A stretch of 64,000 nt of DNA from NCBI GenBank assembly GCA_003254905.1, contig QANU01021229.1:62001-126000 (forward strand). Direction: 5' to 3'. A model generated the notes under the pieces. The model made no database searches, was not told the DNA's origin, and saw only the letters and a list, made by a program, of their open reading frames with translations. Position 1 is the stretch's first letter. Each line of letters begins with the position of its first letter. The position numbers were made by a program, and so were the translations under genes. This document shows positions 36,151 to 48,542 of this stretch, one piece after another. The DNA is from Nissolia schottii. Taxonomy: Eukaryota; Streptophyta; Magnoliopsida; Fabales; Fabaceae.

Positions 36151-36540
36151 CAAACTTCTTTAATAATGCCTTAAAAACCTTATTCATTAGGCTTTGAAAA
36201 CTTTCAGGTGCATTGGAGAGACCAAATTGCATGCCTAGCCACTCCACTCATAATGGCTATTATGAGTTTTGAATGCAGTTTTGAAACTATCTTATGGCTT
36301 AACTCTTATTTGATGGTAACCTATTTGTTAAGTCCAATTTTGAAAAAAAAAAGCTATTTCCATGGAGCTCATTAATTAATTCATCCAAAATATGTATGGG
36401 ATAGCTATATTTGGCAATTATGGCATTTAAAGCCCTGGGTCAGAACAAAATTTATAACTCTCATCTTTCTTTTTCACCAAACTAACAGTAGAAAAAGGGC
36501 TAGTACTTGGTTGGATCAACCCTTCTTTTAGCATATCTTA
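36151..36540 (-). pseudogene. Ty3/Gypsy reverse transcriptase fragment
   Basis: Minus-strand frames read EGLIQPSTSPFSTVSLVKKK, then KFCSDPGL (equivalent to RFCVDYR), then a degraded IPYI...LMSSME, then [13 protein letters not shown], and finally [20 protein letters not shown]. These are successive conserved blocks of Gypsy-type RT. The YxDD-type catalytic motif is beyond the cut end, and stops and frameshifts are present. The fragment ends exactly where LTR termini begin on both sides. Confidence 0.8.
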
Positions 36541-38439
36541 TGTAACATCTCCAATTTTATAATAATGATTTACTTACTAATCACGAGTAATCAATTAGGA
36601 ATTGGCGTATAACCTTGGTTGATTAGGCTAATTAAGAGCTTAACGAGTTGTTTCAGACCAAAACTCGGAGTAAAAACAATTAGAATGCTAAGCCTTGAAT
36701 CTCATCCAATCAAAATGGGTTTGTAAACTCACGAGAAAAAGGTGACTAAGGAGAATCAAACGAAAGGGACTATGTAGAGCTATGAACGCAAGTGGTGAAT
36801 GGGAAACATAACCACGAAAGCTCTTGGGAGGATAATTTCAAGGATAGGTCACTGTAGCTGAAACGCACGTTATAGGTTCCTACACTTAGGGTTTTTCTTT
36901 GTGAATTCTCTTTACTTAGGGTTTCTCATTTTGTCCTTTTTTTCTTTCTCCCTTCTCCTTTTGTTCTTTTCTCTCCTCTCTTTGACTCTTGATTATGACC
37001 CCTAACTAAGGACGTTGCTATGGTTACTTATACACTCTTCCATGCTCACTTACCTAGAATTAGGCTGCAACCTCCCTTTTTCTAGTTTGGATTAAAGTTC
37101 CTTTTGGCTCAGTTTAGATAATTCATCAAATGTGAAAAACAAAAGGATTTTTTTTCTCTCTCTATGGTGGGGTTTTCCTAGGCTGTGATAGGGCACGGCG
37201 ATGCTATAGTGACCTTTCTGCCAGGCAAGCTTTCGCGACATCCTCATTAGGAGAGAATTTGTGTCTACAAGGCATCACTCTTCTCCAAAGCCACTGATCC
37301 ACATTTTGCATTGTTCCTAGCTTTAGGTCAAGTCCATATCTTTTGGTCATTGGGCTACTAATGTCATCCACACTAGCCCTCTCACATAATGGCCTTGGAC
37401 CCAATTCGAAAAAAGGGCCCATTTAGGCTTAGCATACAATAATTAAGAGGATGATTTAGGCATCTAATTATTTGGTCCCAAACACGAGTCAAATGAAAAC
37501 GTTAACAAAGTCAATCCTAATGGTCAACACGAATTTGGTAAACAATTTTAGTGTCAAGCCATTGACTAATTTCATGATTATGGATTGATTACATAATTTA
37601 ATGACATAAGTGATGAAAAATAACAAAATTGTCCATAGTCTTAATAGAAATTCCTAAACTAGTCTAATTAGGCTTAAGCACAAAATTAGGAGTCTTAATC
37701 AAACTAGGATACTCTATGGGTAAGAAGACAGTGCATCATATCTTATTAATGAGCTAACAAACAAAGACGATGATGTAATACGCTAAAAGAAGAACAGAGC
37801 CATGAAGTGATTTACGAGACAACATTTGTGTGCCACCATTTTGTGTAAAGTCAACCCACATCATCTAACTACCATTACATCATACAAGAAGACAATTCTT
37901 GATCCTCATTGTGCATCATCAAACCACGATGTAAACCTTAAATCACCCATAACTTTCTTTTATAAATTGCAATGCATTCATGAAAAATAATTCATGTGTA
38001 GAAAAATCACTCTTGACCCATTTTTCTTTCTTTTCTCTCTCTCTAAACCCTCTTGCAACTCAAGAGAAGAAAGCATTCCAAAATCATCTTCCATAACACC
38101 CAAATCCATCATTCTATTTAATTTGAGTATTAGGAGAGTGTATTGTGTTTTTCTTTTAATTCTTTAGGTTTTGAGGGAAGTAGGGTTTGTTCATCGAGAA
38201 TTTGACCTACAATCGGCATAAGGGAAAATTCTTGTGTAACCTAGAGAATTTGTTTCTCTAAGGATCTTCGAGGGAAAACCTAAGGGAAATGTGTTGGATT
38301 CCTCGGCAATTAACTTAGATAGCCTTATCTAGGGTTTTTCTTAACTACAAGGAAACTGAAATGTATTTGAGATAGAGAGGGCTTATAAGGGCATCCTGAG
38401 ATAGTGCTTGGAATAGCGTAGGAAAGGTGGGGTGTTACA
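36541..38439 (+). mobile_element. LTR of Ty3/Gypsy type (possibly solo)
   Basis: Begins TGTAACATCTCCAATTTTAT and ends GGGGTGTTACA, so both ends carry the short inverted TGTAAC/GTTACA of plant Gypsy LTRs. Length about 1.9 kb. A TATAAATTGCAATGCATT region at about 37970 followed by a CTCTCTCTAAACCCTC leader suggests plus orientation. The 5-base flanks (TCTTA left, ACATT right) do not match. It therefore either lost its target duplication through rearrangement or is one LTR of a broken element. No internal coding region is attached. Confidence 0.6.
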
Positions 38440-41240
38440 ACATTGACAGGATTATATCTATTGAAATACTGGATACGAATGTTGACCTATCATATTACAA
38501 GGTAGTAAAGAATTTCATGATGCATGACCCATGTAGTTTAGCTTGGCAGAATTCTCCATGTATGGAAAATGGCAAATGTACAAGGAAATTTCCAAAGAGC
38601 TTCATTGAAGCTACTATTGTTGATGAAAATGGTTACCCAATTTATAGGAGAAAGGATGATGGGAGAAATATCACGCGTTCCAAAGTTAAGTTAGATAATA
38701 GACATGTTGTCCCACATAATAGACTATTGCTTCTAAAGTACAGAGCACACATCAATGTTGAATGGTGTAATCAATCTAGATCAATAAAGTACATCAACAA
38801 ACATGATTGTGATACTGCTGCTTTTTATTGCTCTACTATAGATGAAAAAAGAAAGGATCCTGTTGATGAAGTAAATATGTACTACGATTGTAAATACATA
38901 TCTCCATGTGAAGCCATGTGGAGGATATTTGGTTTTAAAATTCACTACAGTGATCCATCTATTCTTAGCTTTTCATCTCCCAAATCAACATGTTATATTT
39001 GAGGATGATGATCGCCTAGATATAGTTGCTGAAAGACTAATTGTTTATCAGCCAATATTTCTTGCATGATTTGAAGCAAAAAGACACATATGCTAGAGGA
39101 AAACATCTAACTTTTGCCGAATTCCAGTCCAGATTTGTTTGGAAATAAGATGAGAGGCAATGGTGTTTGAGACAATATATAATCCAAAAGATAGGTCATA
39201 TCTTTTTCGTCTATCCATGTATGGTGAGTTGTACTACTTGAGATTGCTTCTCAACCTGATAAAAGACCCAACAAGCTACAAAGATATCAGAAATTATGGT
39301 GAAATAGTATATCATATATTCAGAGACGCATGTTATACTAGTGATTTGTTGGATGACAATAATGAGTACAATGATACTATAGAGGAAGCAAGTCAATGGG
39401 GGTTCATGTCAATATCTTCGTCAACTATTTACCACTTTGTTGTTTTCAAATTCCATGACCAAACCAGAATTTGTTTGGGAGAAAAATTGGAGGAATTTAT
39501 CCGACAGTATACTACATAGGCAGGGAACACTCTTAAGCCACCCAAGCATCATTACACAATTAATAATTTATCATTCACATTACACTTACCAAGTAAACAA
39601 TGTGAATATGATATTCTATATTTTTATACTCATGTCATCCATTGTTTTAAATAGGTCTTCAACTTGCAGATGATGAGCTATACAGCTTAACCTTTCTAGA
39701 AATTGAAAGACTACTTTCAAGCAATAATAAAAGCCTCAAAGACTTCCATAAGATCTAAACTCCTAATATTTCCATTGTTGGGGATATTCATCATTTTGCA
39801 CACAACAAACTTATATATGATGAGTTTCGTTATGATTAAAAATAAAACAATTGGCAAAGATGCACAAGGTTTTGTTGGATAAAATCGCAAGTGAGCAAAG
39901 AGTTGTATATGATAAAATCATGATTGCTATCCAATCTGGGAATGGAGGAATGTTTTTCCTATATGGTTATGGAGGTATTGGAAATACTTATGTAAATTTG
40001 GAATACTCTAGCATCTGATGTCAGATCAAGAGGTGATATTGTCCTGACCATTGCATCAAGTGGCATTGCCTCTTTGCTTTTATCTAGTTGTAGGACGACT
40101 CATTTCAGGTTTGCAATCCCACTCAATTTGGACGAGTTTTCTACTTGCAATATTAACCATGGTAGTAATCTTGCTAAGTTGATTATCAAAAGCAAACTCA
40201 TAATTTGGGATGAAGCACTCATGATGAATAAATACTGTTTTGAAGCTTTAGATATAACCATGAGAAATCTACTTAGATTTCAGAATGAAATAGTTTGAAC
40301 CTTCCGTTTGGAGGGAAGACAACTATGTTTAGAGGTGACTTCTGATAGATACTACTAGTAATTAAAAAAGGTAGCAGACAAGACATTGTTACTGCAACAA
40401 CAACTTATCATATATGTGGAGTGAATATGAAATTATTAAGTTGATAAAGAATATGCGACTGTAAAGCAATGGTGGTCAGTCAGATCTTGAGTGTCAGGTT
40501 TTTGCTGAATGGATTTTGAACATTGGTGATGGTAAGATAGGGGACTCCAACGATGGTGTTGACCAAATAGAAATCTCTCATGATCTGTTGATATCTGATT
40601 GAGACGATCTTGTGGCTGCAATAGTTAACACTACTTATGGTGACTACTTAAACAATATGTAGGACGAGCAATATTTACAGGGAAGGGCAATACTTGCTCT
40701 TACACAGCATTTGGTTGACGAAATAAATGAGCACCTAATTGCTCTAAATTGCAATGAAGAATCAAGTTAGCTCTAATATGGTGTGTTTGTCAGATTCTAA
40801 TCAAGATTTCTTTCAAGCAATTCATACCCTTGAATTTCTTAATACTATTCGTTGCTTTGATGTACCTAATCATGCGATCAAATTAACTAATCATGTTGCT
40901 TAGGAACATAGATCACTCTGTTGGGTTATGCATCTGTATGATATTAGTTATTACAAGGCTTGACAAACATGTATTTGAAGCAAATGTGATCACATGTAAC
41001 AATGTTGGTAAAAAGGTCTTCATTCCAAGGATGACTTTAACTCCTTCAGATACCAAGTTACCCTTCAAATCCTAGAGAAGACAATTTCCTATAATAGTTT
41101 CCTATGGCATGAGATGACAATCTTTATCCAATGTTAGTCTTATTTTGAAGAAACCAATCTTCACACATAGTCAATTATATGTTGTTGTATCCAGAATTTC
41201 TAATAGGAATGAGACAAGAGAAAATGTTGTGTACAAGGAG
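38440..41240 (+). pseudogene. Helitron Rep-helicase (Pif1-like) gene, broken
   Basis: The first block (38440-38985) reads FMMHDPCSLAWQNSPCM, KCTRKFPKSFIEATIVDENG, NRLLLLKYRAHINVEWCNQS and DEVNMYYDCKYISPCEAMWR, the Helitron-like domain between Rep and helicase. Next, at 39160-39400, come YYLRLLLNLIKDPTSYKDIR and ACYTSDLLDDNNEY. The Pif1 helicase part (39860-41240) has LYGYGGIGNTYV, in which the Walker A lysine is replaced (GGIGNT for GGTGKT), then IASSGIASLLL, the Walker B region LIIWDEALM, and NVGKKVFIPRMTLTPSD with nearby family residues (40980-41060). Many stops and shifts break it. Helitron RepHel proteins drive rolling-circle transposition; this copy cannot. Confidence 0.85.
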
Positions 41241-41564
41241 GTGTTTCAAAATGTATGAAATGCATGGAATATAATATGGTTTCAAATTTATTTTAATTTT
41301 AATGCAGTCATCCATTATGCAGTGATCCATTATTATTGTTTATGCTTCTCTCTACTTGCAAATTTTTACCATTTATACATTTACTTTTTGTATTGTCGTC
41401 TATTATAACGTTATTCCATATTACATTACAACAAAGTTTACAAATGATACACCAATTTAATAAAGTATTTATTTATTGGTTTATTGTGATAAAAGATAGT
41501 CGTATTAACTAAAATGTTATTCGCTGATAATTCATCCATGCAATTGCACGAGTTTTGATCCTAG
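38440..41564 (+). mobile_element. Helitron, 5'-truncated, with preserved 3' end
   Basis: Holds the remains of a RepHel gene (annotated separately) and finishes with a Helitron-type 3' terminus: a short hairpin around TGCAATTGCA (41539-41548), then a spacer and CTAG at 41561-41564, followed by T. Helitrons end in CTRR preceded by a hairpin and insert before T. The 5' TC end is missing because an LTR abuts the element at 38439. Confidence 0.75.
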
Positions 41565-42069
41565 TTATTTTTAGTATTATATAAAGTTGTTGAAAGCTTT
41601 TAATTTCTATTTGGTCACGTTTAGATATTTCTCAGTATATTCTCCCGCAACATGAAACTCTCACGTCTTTTTTTCTTTTTTTGTTGAAAACGCAAATATA
41701 TTTTGTTTCAACTCCACTTGCAGCAATTTTTTATTTTTTGGTTACAAACCACAACGATTTATAACATCAAAAAGCTGCATCAATTTATTATTGCAGCCGC
41801 CAACTAAATTAAATTTCACAATCTTCATTTTCTTTGACAATCTCTTATTAATATAAATACATCAATGACTATTTATATTTGGATACAATTTATCACAATA
41901 AAAATTGACGGAGGTTGTAATTTAAAACTTTAAAATTATAAAACGTGGCTTGTCACTGGTACAACAAATAAACCGACATGGTAGGGTCGGTTAGTCCTAG
42001 TTACTTTTAAATAGAATTAGGTGATAATTAACACGTTTAATAAATAATCTGAAAAAAAGAAAAATATAG
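41565..42069. other. Intergenic region upstream of the YELLOW-LEAF 1-like gene
   Basis: AT-rich, no coding sequence. It probably includes the promoter of the gene to the right. I could not choose a convincing TATA box. Confidence 0.4.
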
Positions 42070-42396
42070 ATGTGGTTGCACGCTTGCAATTGGTGGACCA
42101 AAATTGCTTGTGCTATCTTCTTCTTCAATCCCCATTCCTCAAATTCCATTGGGTTTTCCGGTGCAACGTTTTAGGGTTTCCACAGCTACCACTCACCCGA
42201 AACCCCTAATAAATCCACAATCGAACCTAATTCCCCAATTCCTACGTAATTTTCGTTTCTACCACTCGCGAAAGTCGAAAGTTCGCGACAAGGCTCCTCT
42301 TCGGCCTCTCCGCCAACGATCGGGAAAGTTCTCTGGCGACCAGCTAAATCTCCGGCCGGCGAATACTCCATCTACGGCCGACGACGACTCGAACAA
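42070..42396 (+). other. Probable non-coding first exon of the YELLOW-LEAF 1-like gene
   Basis: GC-richer than its surroundings and followed by a donor-like AA|GTGTTAG. One frame is open for 99 codons but has no ATG. Splicing to exon 2 at 43393 runs into a stop before the ATG at 43421 in every frame relevant to it (TGA at 43412 is in the frame of that ATG). It therefore looks like 5' UTR. Transcript evidence is needed to fix its limits. Confidence 0.5.
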
Positions 42397-43420
42397 GTGT
42401 TAGTTTCTCACTTTCTCTATATCTATCCGTTCTGCTCTCTCTTCTTTGATTCTTTGTTTCTTTTCTTATTTTGTGTTAATTTGTTGCTGTTTGCTAGATT
42501 CTATTACCCCCAATGCTATGCTTTTGGTCATGCTATTTTTTTCATTTGACTGTTGATTGTTGATTGTTTTATGTTTTTTTCCCCCTTAATTTTGTCATAC
42601 GTTTGATGGAATTGATTTCTTTAGAATGTTTTAGATTTGATTGATATTTAGCAGTTATTTGTTTATTTATTTCAAAAATTTTTGTGCCATTTGATGCAAC
42701 TCCGTCCGCCATATTTCTAGTGTCAGATTTTTCAGCTCTCCCCATGACCCGCCGTCCCCCATTAGAAAGTGTCGTTGATTCGTGTCGCCGTATGGAGGAA
42801 CTTGTTAGGACGGTATTAGAAATATAGTTAGTTGGTTAGTGAGTAGTTACATTGGGTTAGTTAGCGGGATCGGGGACTAAATATAAGAAGAGGAAGGAGT
42901 CTGGGTCATCTGTGAAGATTAGTCATTTAGAACGTAGTGGTTAGTTTAATTTTCTAGGATTCTTGGCACATTGCCTTGAATCCCATAGCAATAATATTTA
43001 GTGTTCTATGTTATTCTCTCTCTGATTACTGGGGTCCTAACAGAACTGAACTGGGATAAGTAAAGGCCAAATTTATTTATTATCTGCATTGCACAATAGA
43101 GTTGCTGGCAGTGTAATTGTCCAGTCTTTGCTATTTTTTTTTTTTTTTGGGGGGTGTTACTTATACTCGTGTTCATACTGTTAGCATGTTGGAGAGATAG
43201 GTATGAAGATCCTCGATTGAGCTTTTTTTTTTTTCTTTTTTTTCCCTCCCTTGACGCCCACTTTTGTACAACTTTTCTGCCTTTTGGTATTAGTTAGTGA
43301 TTGCAGCCAACATGCTAGATGATATATTATCTTTTATTTTCTTCAGTTTTACTTGTAACTTTTTTAACTTCTAATGCTAAATTTATTTCCAGGCCATTTC
43401 TTTGCCTCTATTGAATATCA

Positions 43421-45911
43421 ATGTTGACCACTTGTGCAGTTGCATCTTTGCCCATATTACCACCAGGTAAATGATAATTTCTGACTTTTTCTGAACTTCA
43501 AATTAAAATGAGACATCATATTTACATTTAACAAGTAGGCACTATGAGTTTGGGAAAGTTATAGTTATATCTCGCTTTTATTATGCATTGGCATCATAGT
43601 TCCTGCACACAGAAATTCTTGGAACAATAGACATAAGTGAACATGTTAGTTGTATCCCTTTACACACAGCAAGCCCTGTTATATGCATGAGAACTTGACA
43701 ATAAAAGTGTTCAGCTGTGGTGATATGACCATAAGTCCAGATTGAGCAATCTTGATTGTAAATTTACCTGCTTGACAATGCATTTGATGCATGAATTATT
43801 GATTACCTAGTCCAAGGATCAATATATGTGTTTGGAATATCTTACTTTTCTAACAAATCCACTGTTGTGTTGTGTGTCAAGTATTGAAACCTATGGACAA
43901 GTTGCATCTAATTTGTTGATTGCACAGTTGATTGGCTCACATTGAGGACAAGGTTTAAGCTTTCTCATTGTTGGCATGTGTATAAATTAACTGCTTTCAT
44001 ATTCAATTTTACATAAAAAACTGATTTCATAAACATTTTGGTCTTGTAACCGAAGTGATTAAAAGCATAATTAAAAATTTTCAACTCCTGCGATGATAGT
44101 AAAATGGTAATATTTTTTTGAACAGTGAAAAGAGGTGGCCACCGCAATAAAGAAAATATTGTTTCTACATTTAACTTACAACGAGGATTGCATATGAATG
44201 ATAATTCAAGACCACTGAGACACGCTTGTGCACAGTTTCCATTTGGTACAATAACCTATACTGCTCAGACTGCAACTATAATATGTGCTGCAGCTTTGGT
44301 ATGTTCTTTACTCTCTTTTTTCTGTAATGTATCATTGTCTGTGGCTTGGTGCTTTAGCAAACTCCACCTAGTGGGAAAAACTTAGTTGTTATCGCATCAT
44401 CTTTGGTGCTTCCTCCTCACCTCAGAATTTTGATATTAATTTTTATAGTTAATCAATTTTTTAAGTGAGTGTAATTTCTTTGTACTCACTATCATCCAAT
44501 CAAATCTCCATATTAGCAAACATGTTTGATTCTCACACATACCACTTCAAAAGTCATGCATATGGAGTATTTGATTGGATGGCAATATAAAGAAGTTTTA
44601 GACTATCAGTGCGTAGAAATTGGAGGATGATCATCATGTTGATTTTATGTAGTTCTTTTTCTCCTATAGTGCCTGTATTGCCTAACCATACATTTGGGAA
44701 AAGTGGAAAACAGCTTCACTGGAGACAGTTTGTCGGAAATAGTCATTTGTGACGTTAGTAGTAAACGAAATGAGTGGCTGCAAAATTCACATCTTGTTTG
44801 TTGATTTTGGTTTTTGTCCTTTCAGTCTTAGGGAAATCTTTGTTGGGGTCAAATATCATACATTACTGTATCCATGACGTATGTGTCTATAGTTGCAATG
44901 CAACTGTCCTGGCATCTTCATTGTGAACTTTCTGAGCCTAAATTCTTACCTCGTTGATGGTGTCACTTACCCCATCTGGCACTTGCAATGTTATTATTTT
45001 CCCCATTGTTATACCATGCCTACTTTGGTAGACTACGAGAAAAACATGAACTAATAGGGGTATAAATATTAGTAACTTTTACACAATGTGTTGCGAGCTC
45101 TTACTTGACTGCACCCTTGATATCATAATATGAAGAAGATAATACATTTATTGATTTTCCTTTACTAATGTGTTGTCCTACAATATGCAGAATGCAAGAT
45201 GCGGTGCAGAGCAAACGCAAACTGTTACTCGTCAGGCTCCTACAATGACTCATGTACCTGGTAATTGTTGATTCGTAACATTTATGATTTGTTGAACCAG
45301 TTTAGTTCATGTCCCTTTAGTCAGTGCATTCCCCTCTTCGCTGCTATTATCCTCTTCCATTTGTCAGATTGCTTTTGCTATTATTTTTAATCAATAATAA
45401 AGGCCTCAAAAGTATTTTTTCCCTTAAAACAAGGAAATCCCGGAAAAGAGTTAGAGACACTGCTGAATCTAATGTTTAAACAATTAACTATAATGATTGT
45501 GATTTTATTTTTGTGAAGTTTTCTTATGAAATTGGACTGTTGAATAGGTGTCATATTTTTGCTCATTGAATAAATCACTCTAGATGAAGTTAACTCCGTT
45601 GTCTGAGTTGCTCATAAAAAAAAGAGGATTTATGAGACATTGCAACTTAATGAATTACTATTGGATTCCAAAACACGTTCTAAATGGCTCATCATGGTTT
45701 AACTCAACTTTCAGGCAAGGAGAAATCGCCACAACTGGATGATGGTGGAACTGGATTTCCACCTCGTGATGACGATGACGGCGGCGGTGGAGGAGGTGGG
45801 GGTGGAGGCAACTGGTCTGGTGGGTTCTTCTTTTTTGGTTTTCTTGCTTTTCTTGGCTTCCTAAAGGATAAGGAGAGCGAAGACGGATACAGGAATAACC
45901 GAAGGAGGTGA
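43421..45911 (+). CDS. Glycine-rich plastid protein, YELLOW-LEAF 1-like
   Basis: Coding parts 43421-43466, 44126-44298, 45191-45260 and 45715-45911 join in phase to 161 aa. Exon 2 as a whole begins at 43393, with the ATG inside it and an in-frame TGA just upstream, which fixes the start. The N-terminus (MLTTCAVASLPILPPVKRGG) and the following basic, Ser/Asn-containing stretch suit a chloroplast transit peptide. Around residue 60 is a small hydrophobic, Thr/Ala-rich segment (ATIICAAALNARCG). The C-terminus has DDDDG(10)NWSGGFFFFGFLAFLGFL, a possible short membrane segment, then a charged tail KDKESEDGYRNNRRR. This layout recalls the plant YELLOW-LEAF 1 chloroplast protein family, implicated in chloroplast development. 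The family name is from memory of the C-terminal pattern; the coding structure is firmer than the name. Confidence 0.7.
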
Positions 45912-47400
45912 AGAAATTGGCTTGAGATATAAATGCATGCTTTGTTTGAAGCTTTTGCTGCCGGATTCTGTTTTCCTTCCTCATACTGTAGATTGTATTG
46001 GTTAGCTGGCGTACCAAGCATCATTAAGATGATGTTACGAGCAGAATTTTGTATTATTAGACAAGATAAACTCCACATAAGACTTCACTATAATAGCTTT
46101 TTTTCAATCATAATGAGTCTCAAATCATGATATCTACTCTATATATGTATCTACCAGTGGGAGGGAGCCTACGGGTAAACATGAATGGGATAAACTACTA
46201 AGACTATTAAAACAAATAAATATTTTATGTAGTGAGCATGTTTGAAGTTTAGTGACAAAATGGCAAGGTTCAACTTTGGAGGGAGCATGCTTGAAAAATT
46301 AAATTCAATATTATTTGTAGTAATTGGGTTGTTGTTAAATATAAGGTATTAAAGTTTAACTTATAATTCAAAAATTCTAACTTGTTATGTTACACACAAG
46401 AAGATTGAACTAATATTTTGAACATACATTTGAATTAAATATTTTGTAAAATTTACCATGTAACAATAAAACACCAACTAATCCTTATTTCATTATGTAA
46501 GGTTGGTCATATGGATCAAACAATGTCATAGTGATTTGTTTTAGACCATGCATATTCTAGCCGTTATTAACTTCTAAATCTTTTTTAATAATTTTTTCTG
46601 TAAATTTTTTTAGGTCTCCCTCTACTTCTAATTAATAAGCTACACATAATTTGATATACTATTTTTATTGGGCTCTTATAGGCCTTCTTTTCAATGTTCA
46701 AACCACTGATTTTATCTTTTTCACAATAGGTGTTACCCTAACTTTCACTATCTAGTGTGTTTACTTATCCAATGCAACATTATTGATTTCGCAACATGTT
46801 TATTAATTCTAGTTTTTTACCACCCAGCACTTAGTTCAATTTTGATAAAATTTACGATATTTAGTAAAATTTTAAAAAAATTTAGTATTTGTAATGGTTG
46901 GGTTGTTACTAAATCTTAACATGTGGAAGCTTAACTCATAGTCATTAACAATTAACTTATATACCCTAAACTTTACCATGTTATTCTACTTGTTACAAGT
47001 TTGAACTAAAATTTTGAATATATATTTGAATGAAATATTCAATAAAATTTCGGATATACAATAAATTTTTGACAATTCCATAATTTTATTATTCTTAATA
47101 ATTGAATACTTGTTTATGACTAACACAAAATCTTGGGTAATGATTCTTTAAAGTAAAACTCCTCACCTTAGAGTATAAAGTGAAGGATCTTACTATTAGG
47201 TTAATAACGTGAAAAGTGAGACCAATTTATACTTTGTTGATCTAATGGCAAAACCTCACGCTAAACTGAAAAATCTCACTTTAAAAAATCCAAACCTCAA
47301 AACCTTGAGCCGTAATCATTAACCTATACACACTAAACTCTAACCTATTATTCTTCATGTTTTGGGGGTGAAACTTCTAACCAACCAATTTTGCAAAACT
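45912..47400. other. Intergenic region, AT-rich
   Basis: Probable 3' UTR of the YELLOW-LEAF 1-like gene at the left, then non-coding sequence. Two similar stretches (46290-46500 and 46860-47060) share GTAAT-GGGTTGTT-TAAAT and GTTACA-GAACTAA-ATTTTGAA words and look like copies of one element. Between them, 46590-46830 resembles the antisense LINE tail seen at 23400-23650 (AGTGTGTTTACTTATCCAA and surroundings). Confidence 0.4.
46590..46830 (-). pseudogene. Short antisense LINE remnant
   Basis: Word order (GGTCTCCCTCTACTTCTAAT, CCTAACTTTCACTATCTAG, TGTTTACTTATCCAATGCAAC) parallels the antisense LINE RT fragment at 23390-24020 but is more decayed. Called by similarity to that copy only. Confidence 0.35.
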
Positions 47401-47439
47401 AGTAGCTCCCCCTCACCTTTCTCTAGACCTGAGAATTCT

Positions 47440-47755
47440 AATACCAGGTCTCGCAATTTCAATGGCTGAAACTTTCTCCCGTTTGGCCAATTTAAACTCG
47501 ATGCGGATGGTGCATCGAAAGGAAACCCAGGCGTTGCTGGTTGTGTCGGCCTCATTTGCGATTGGAGTGGAAAGTGGATAGTTGGTTTCACTCATCTAGT
47601 TGGTTTTTGCAATGCCTTCACGGCTGAACTTTGGGGACTTCTTGTGGGATTACAGCTTGCCTGGGACACAGGCAATAGTTCCATTATAGTGGAAAGTGAC
47701 TCAAAAGCCTTAATTGATGCAGTCTCCAACCATATGCACAGATTGGTTTGCTAAT
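47440..47755 (+). pseudogene. LINE RNase H-like domain fragment
   Basis: A plus-strand frame of about 90 codons reads FKLDADGASKGNPGVAGCVG, then DWSGKWIVGFTHLVGFCNAF, TAELWGLLVGLQLAWD and IIVESDSKALIDAV. This is the RNase H fold found at the C-terminus of plant LINE ORF2, with its DxD...E...ESDS acidic residues. It ends at a stop near 47752 and has no start. Minus-strand frames at 47355-47595 are shadows. Confidence 0.75.
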
Positions 47756-48542
47756 CTTAGAATTGGTCAACCGTTTGATACTCATATTTGGAAAGCTCTT
47801 CCCTAGGCCTCCTGCTTATTGCTGATTTTTCTGAGGCTCTTTGCCCCGAGTAATCTAGTCTCTGCTTGGTTTTTCAGGCCTCAGACCAAAAAACCAGGTG
47901 CATATTTAGACCCCATACTAAAACTCGTACAAATTTAACAAGAGTTTGTATACAAATTAGCTCTACTATACAAAATTCATAAAACAATTTTCGCACCAAA
48001 CGTAAGAGTTAATGAACAACCATGTTAATTATCACATCCTTTGTTCCATATCATTCTTTCACCATGTGTTAATTTAGTGGCTAATTACGGAACAGCAAGT
48101 GCGATTCATAAAACGATTCAAATCTTAAAAGCCTTAATCTCTTTTTTTGGGTTAAAAAAAACCTTAATCTTTGGAGAGAAGTTCCTGAATTCTTTTTTCA
48201 TTTTTTCTTTAATTAAAAATGACTTCCTTGTCATATCACCGGTGTCTACTTTAGTTACACCAAAAACTGATCTACAAGTACAATAATCATCACGGTGCTA
48301 TTAAAATAAGCACAGCAAGGATAAACTAAGAATTTAGGAAACACCAATCATGCATATTAAGTCATATCATGGAGTTCTAATAAACCCTCAGAAACTACTT
48401 AGAAACAGAAGATATTATAATACGAGGAAAAGAAAGAAAATAATCTACAAGGCATAAAAAAAGGGGGAGGCATAAAAAAAGGGGGAATAATCTAAACATT
48501 AAGCCCCATGTTAGCCTGTGTCGTCCGTACATGAATATTTGA
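47756..48542. other. Intergenic region and 3' UTR of the WW-domain gene
   Basis: Non-coding. The part close to 48543 should be the 3' UTR of the minus-strand gene. An 18-base GGCATAAAAAAAGGGGGA unit is directly repeated at about 48451-48486. Confidence 0.45.

Noticed and set aside
42070..42180. ATG at 42070 as the start of the YELLOW-LEAF 1-like protein
   Set aside because: Its frame stops after 34 codons and does not connect to the later exons.
45658..46078. Minus-strand proline/histidine-rich frames
   Set aside because: They are antisense to the glycine-rich last exon of the YELLOW-LEAF 1-like gene.
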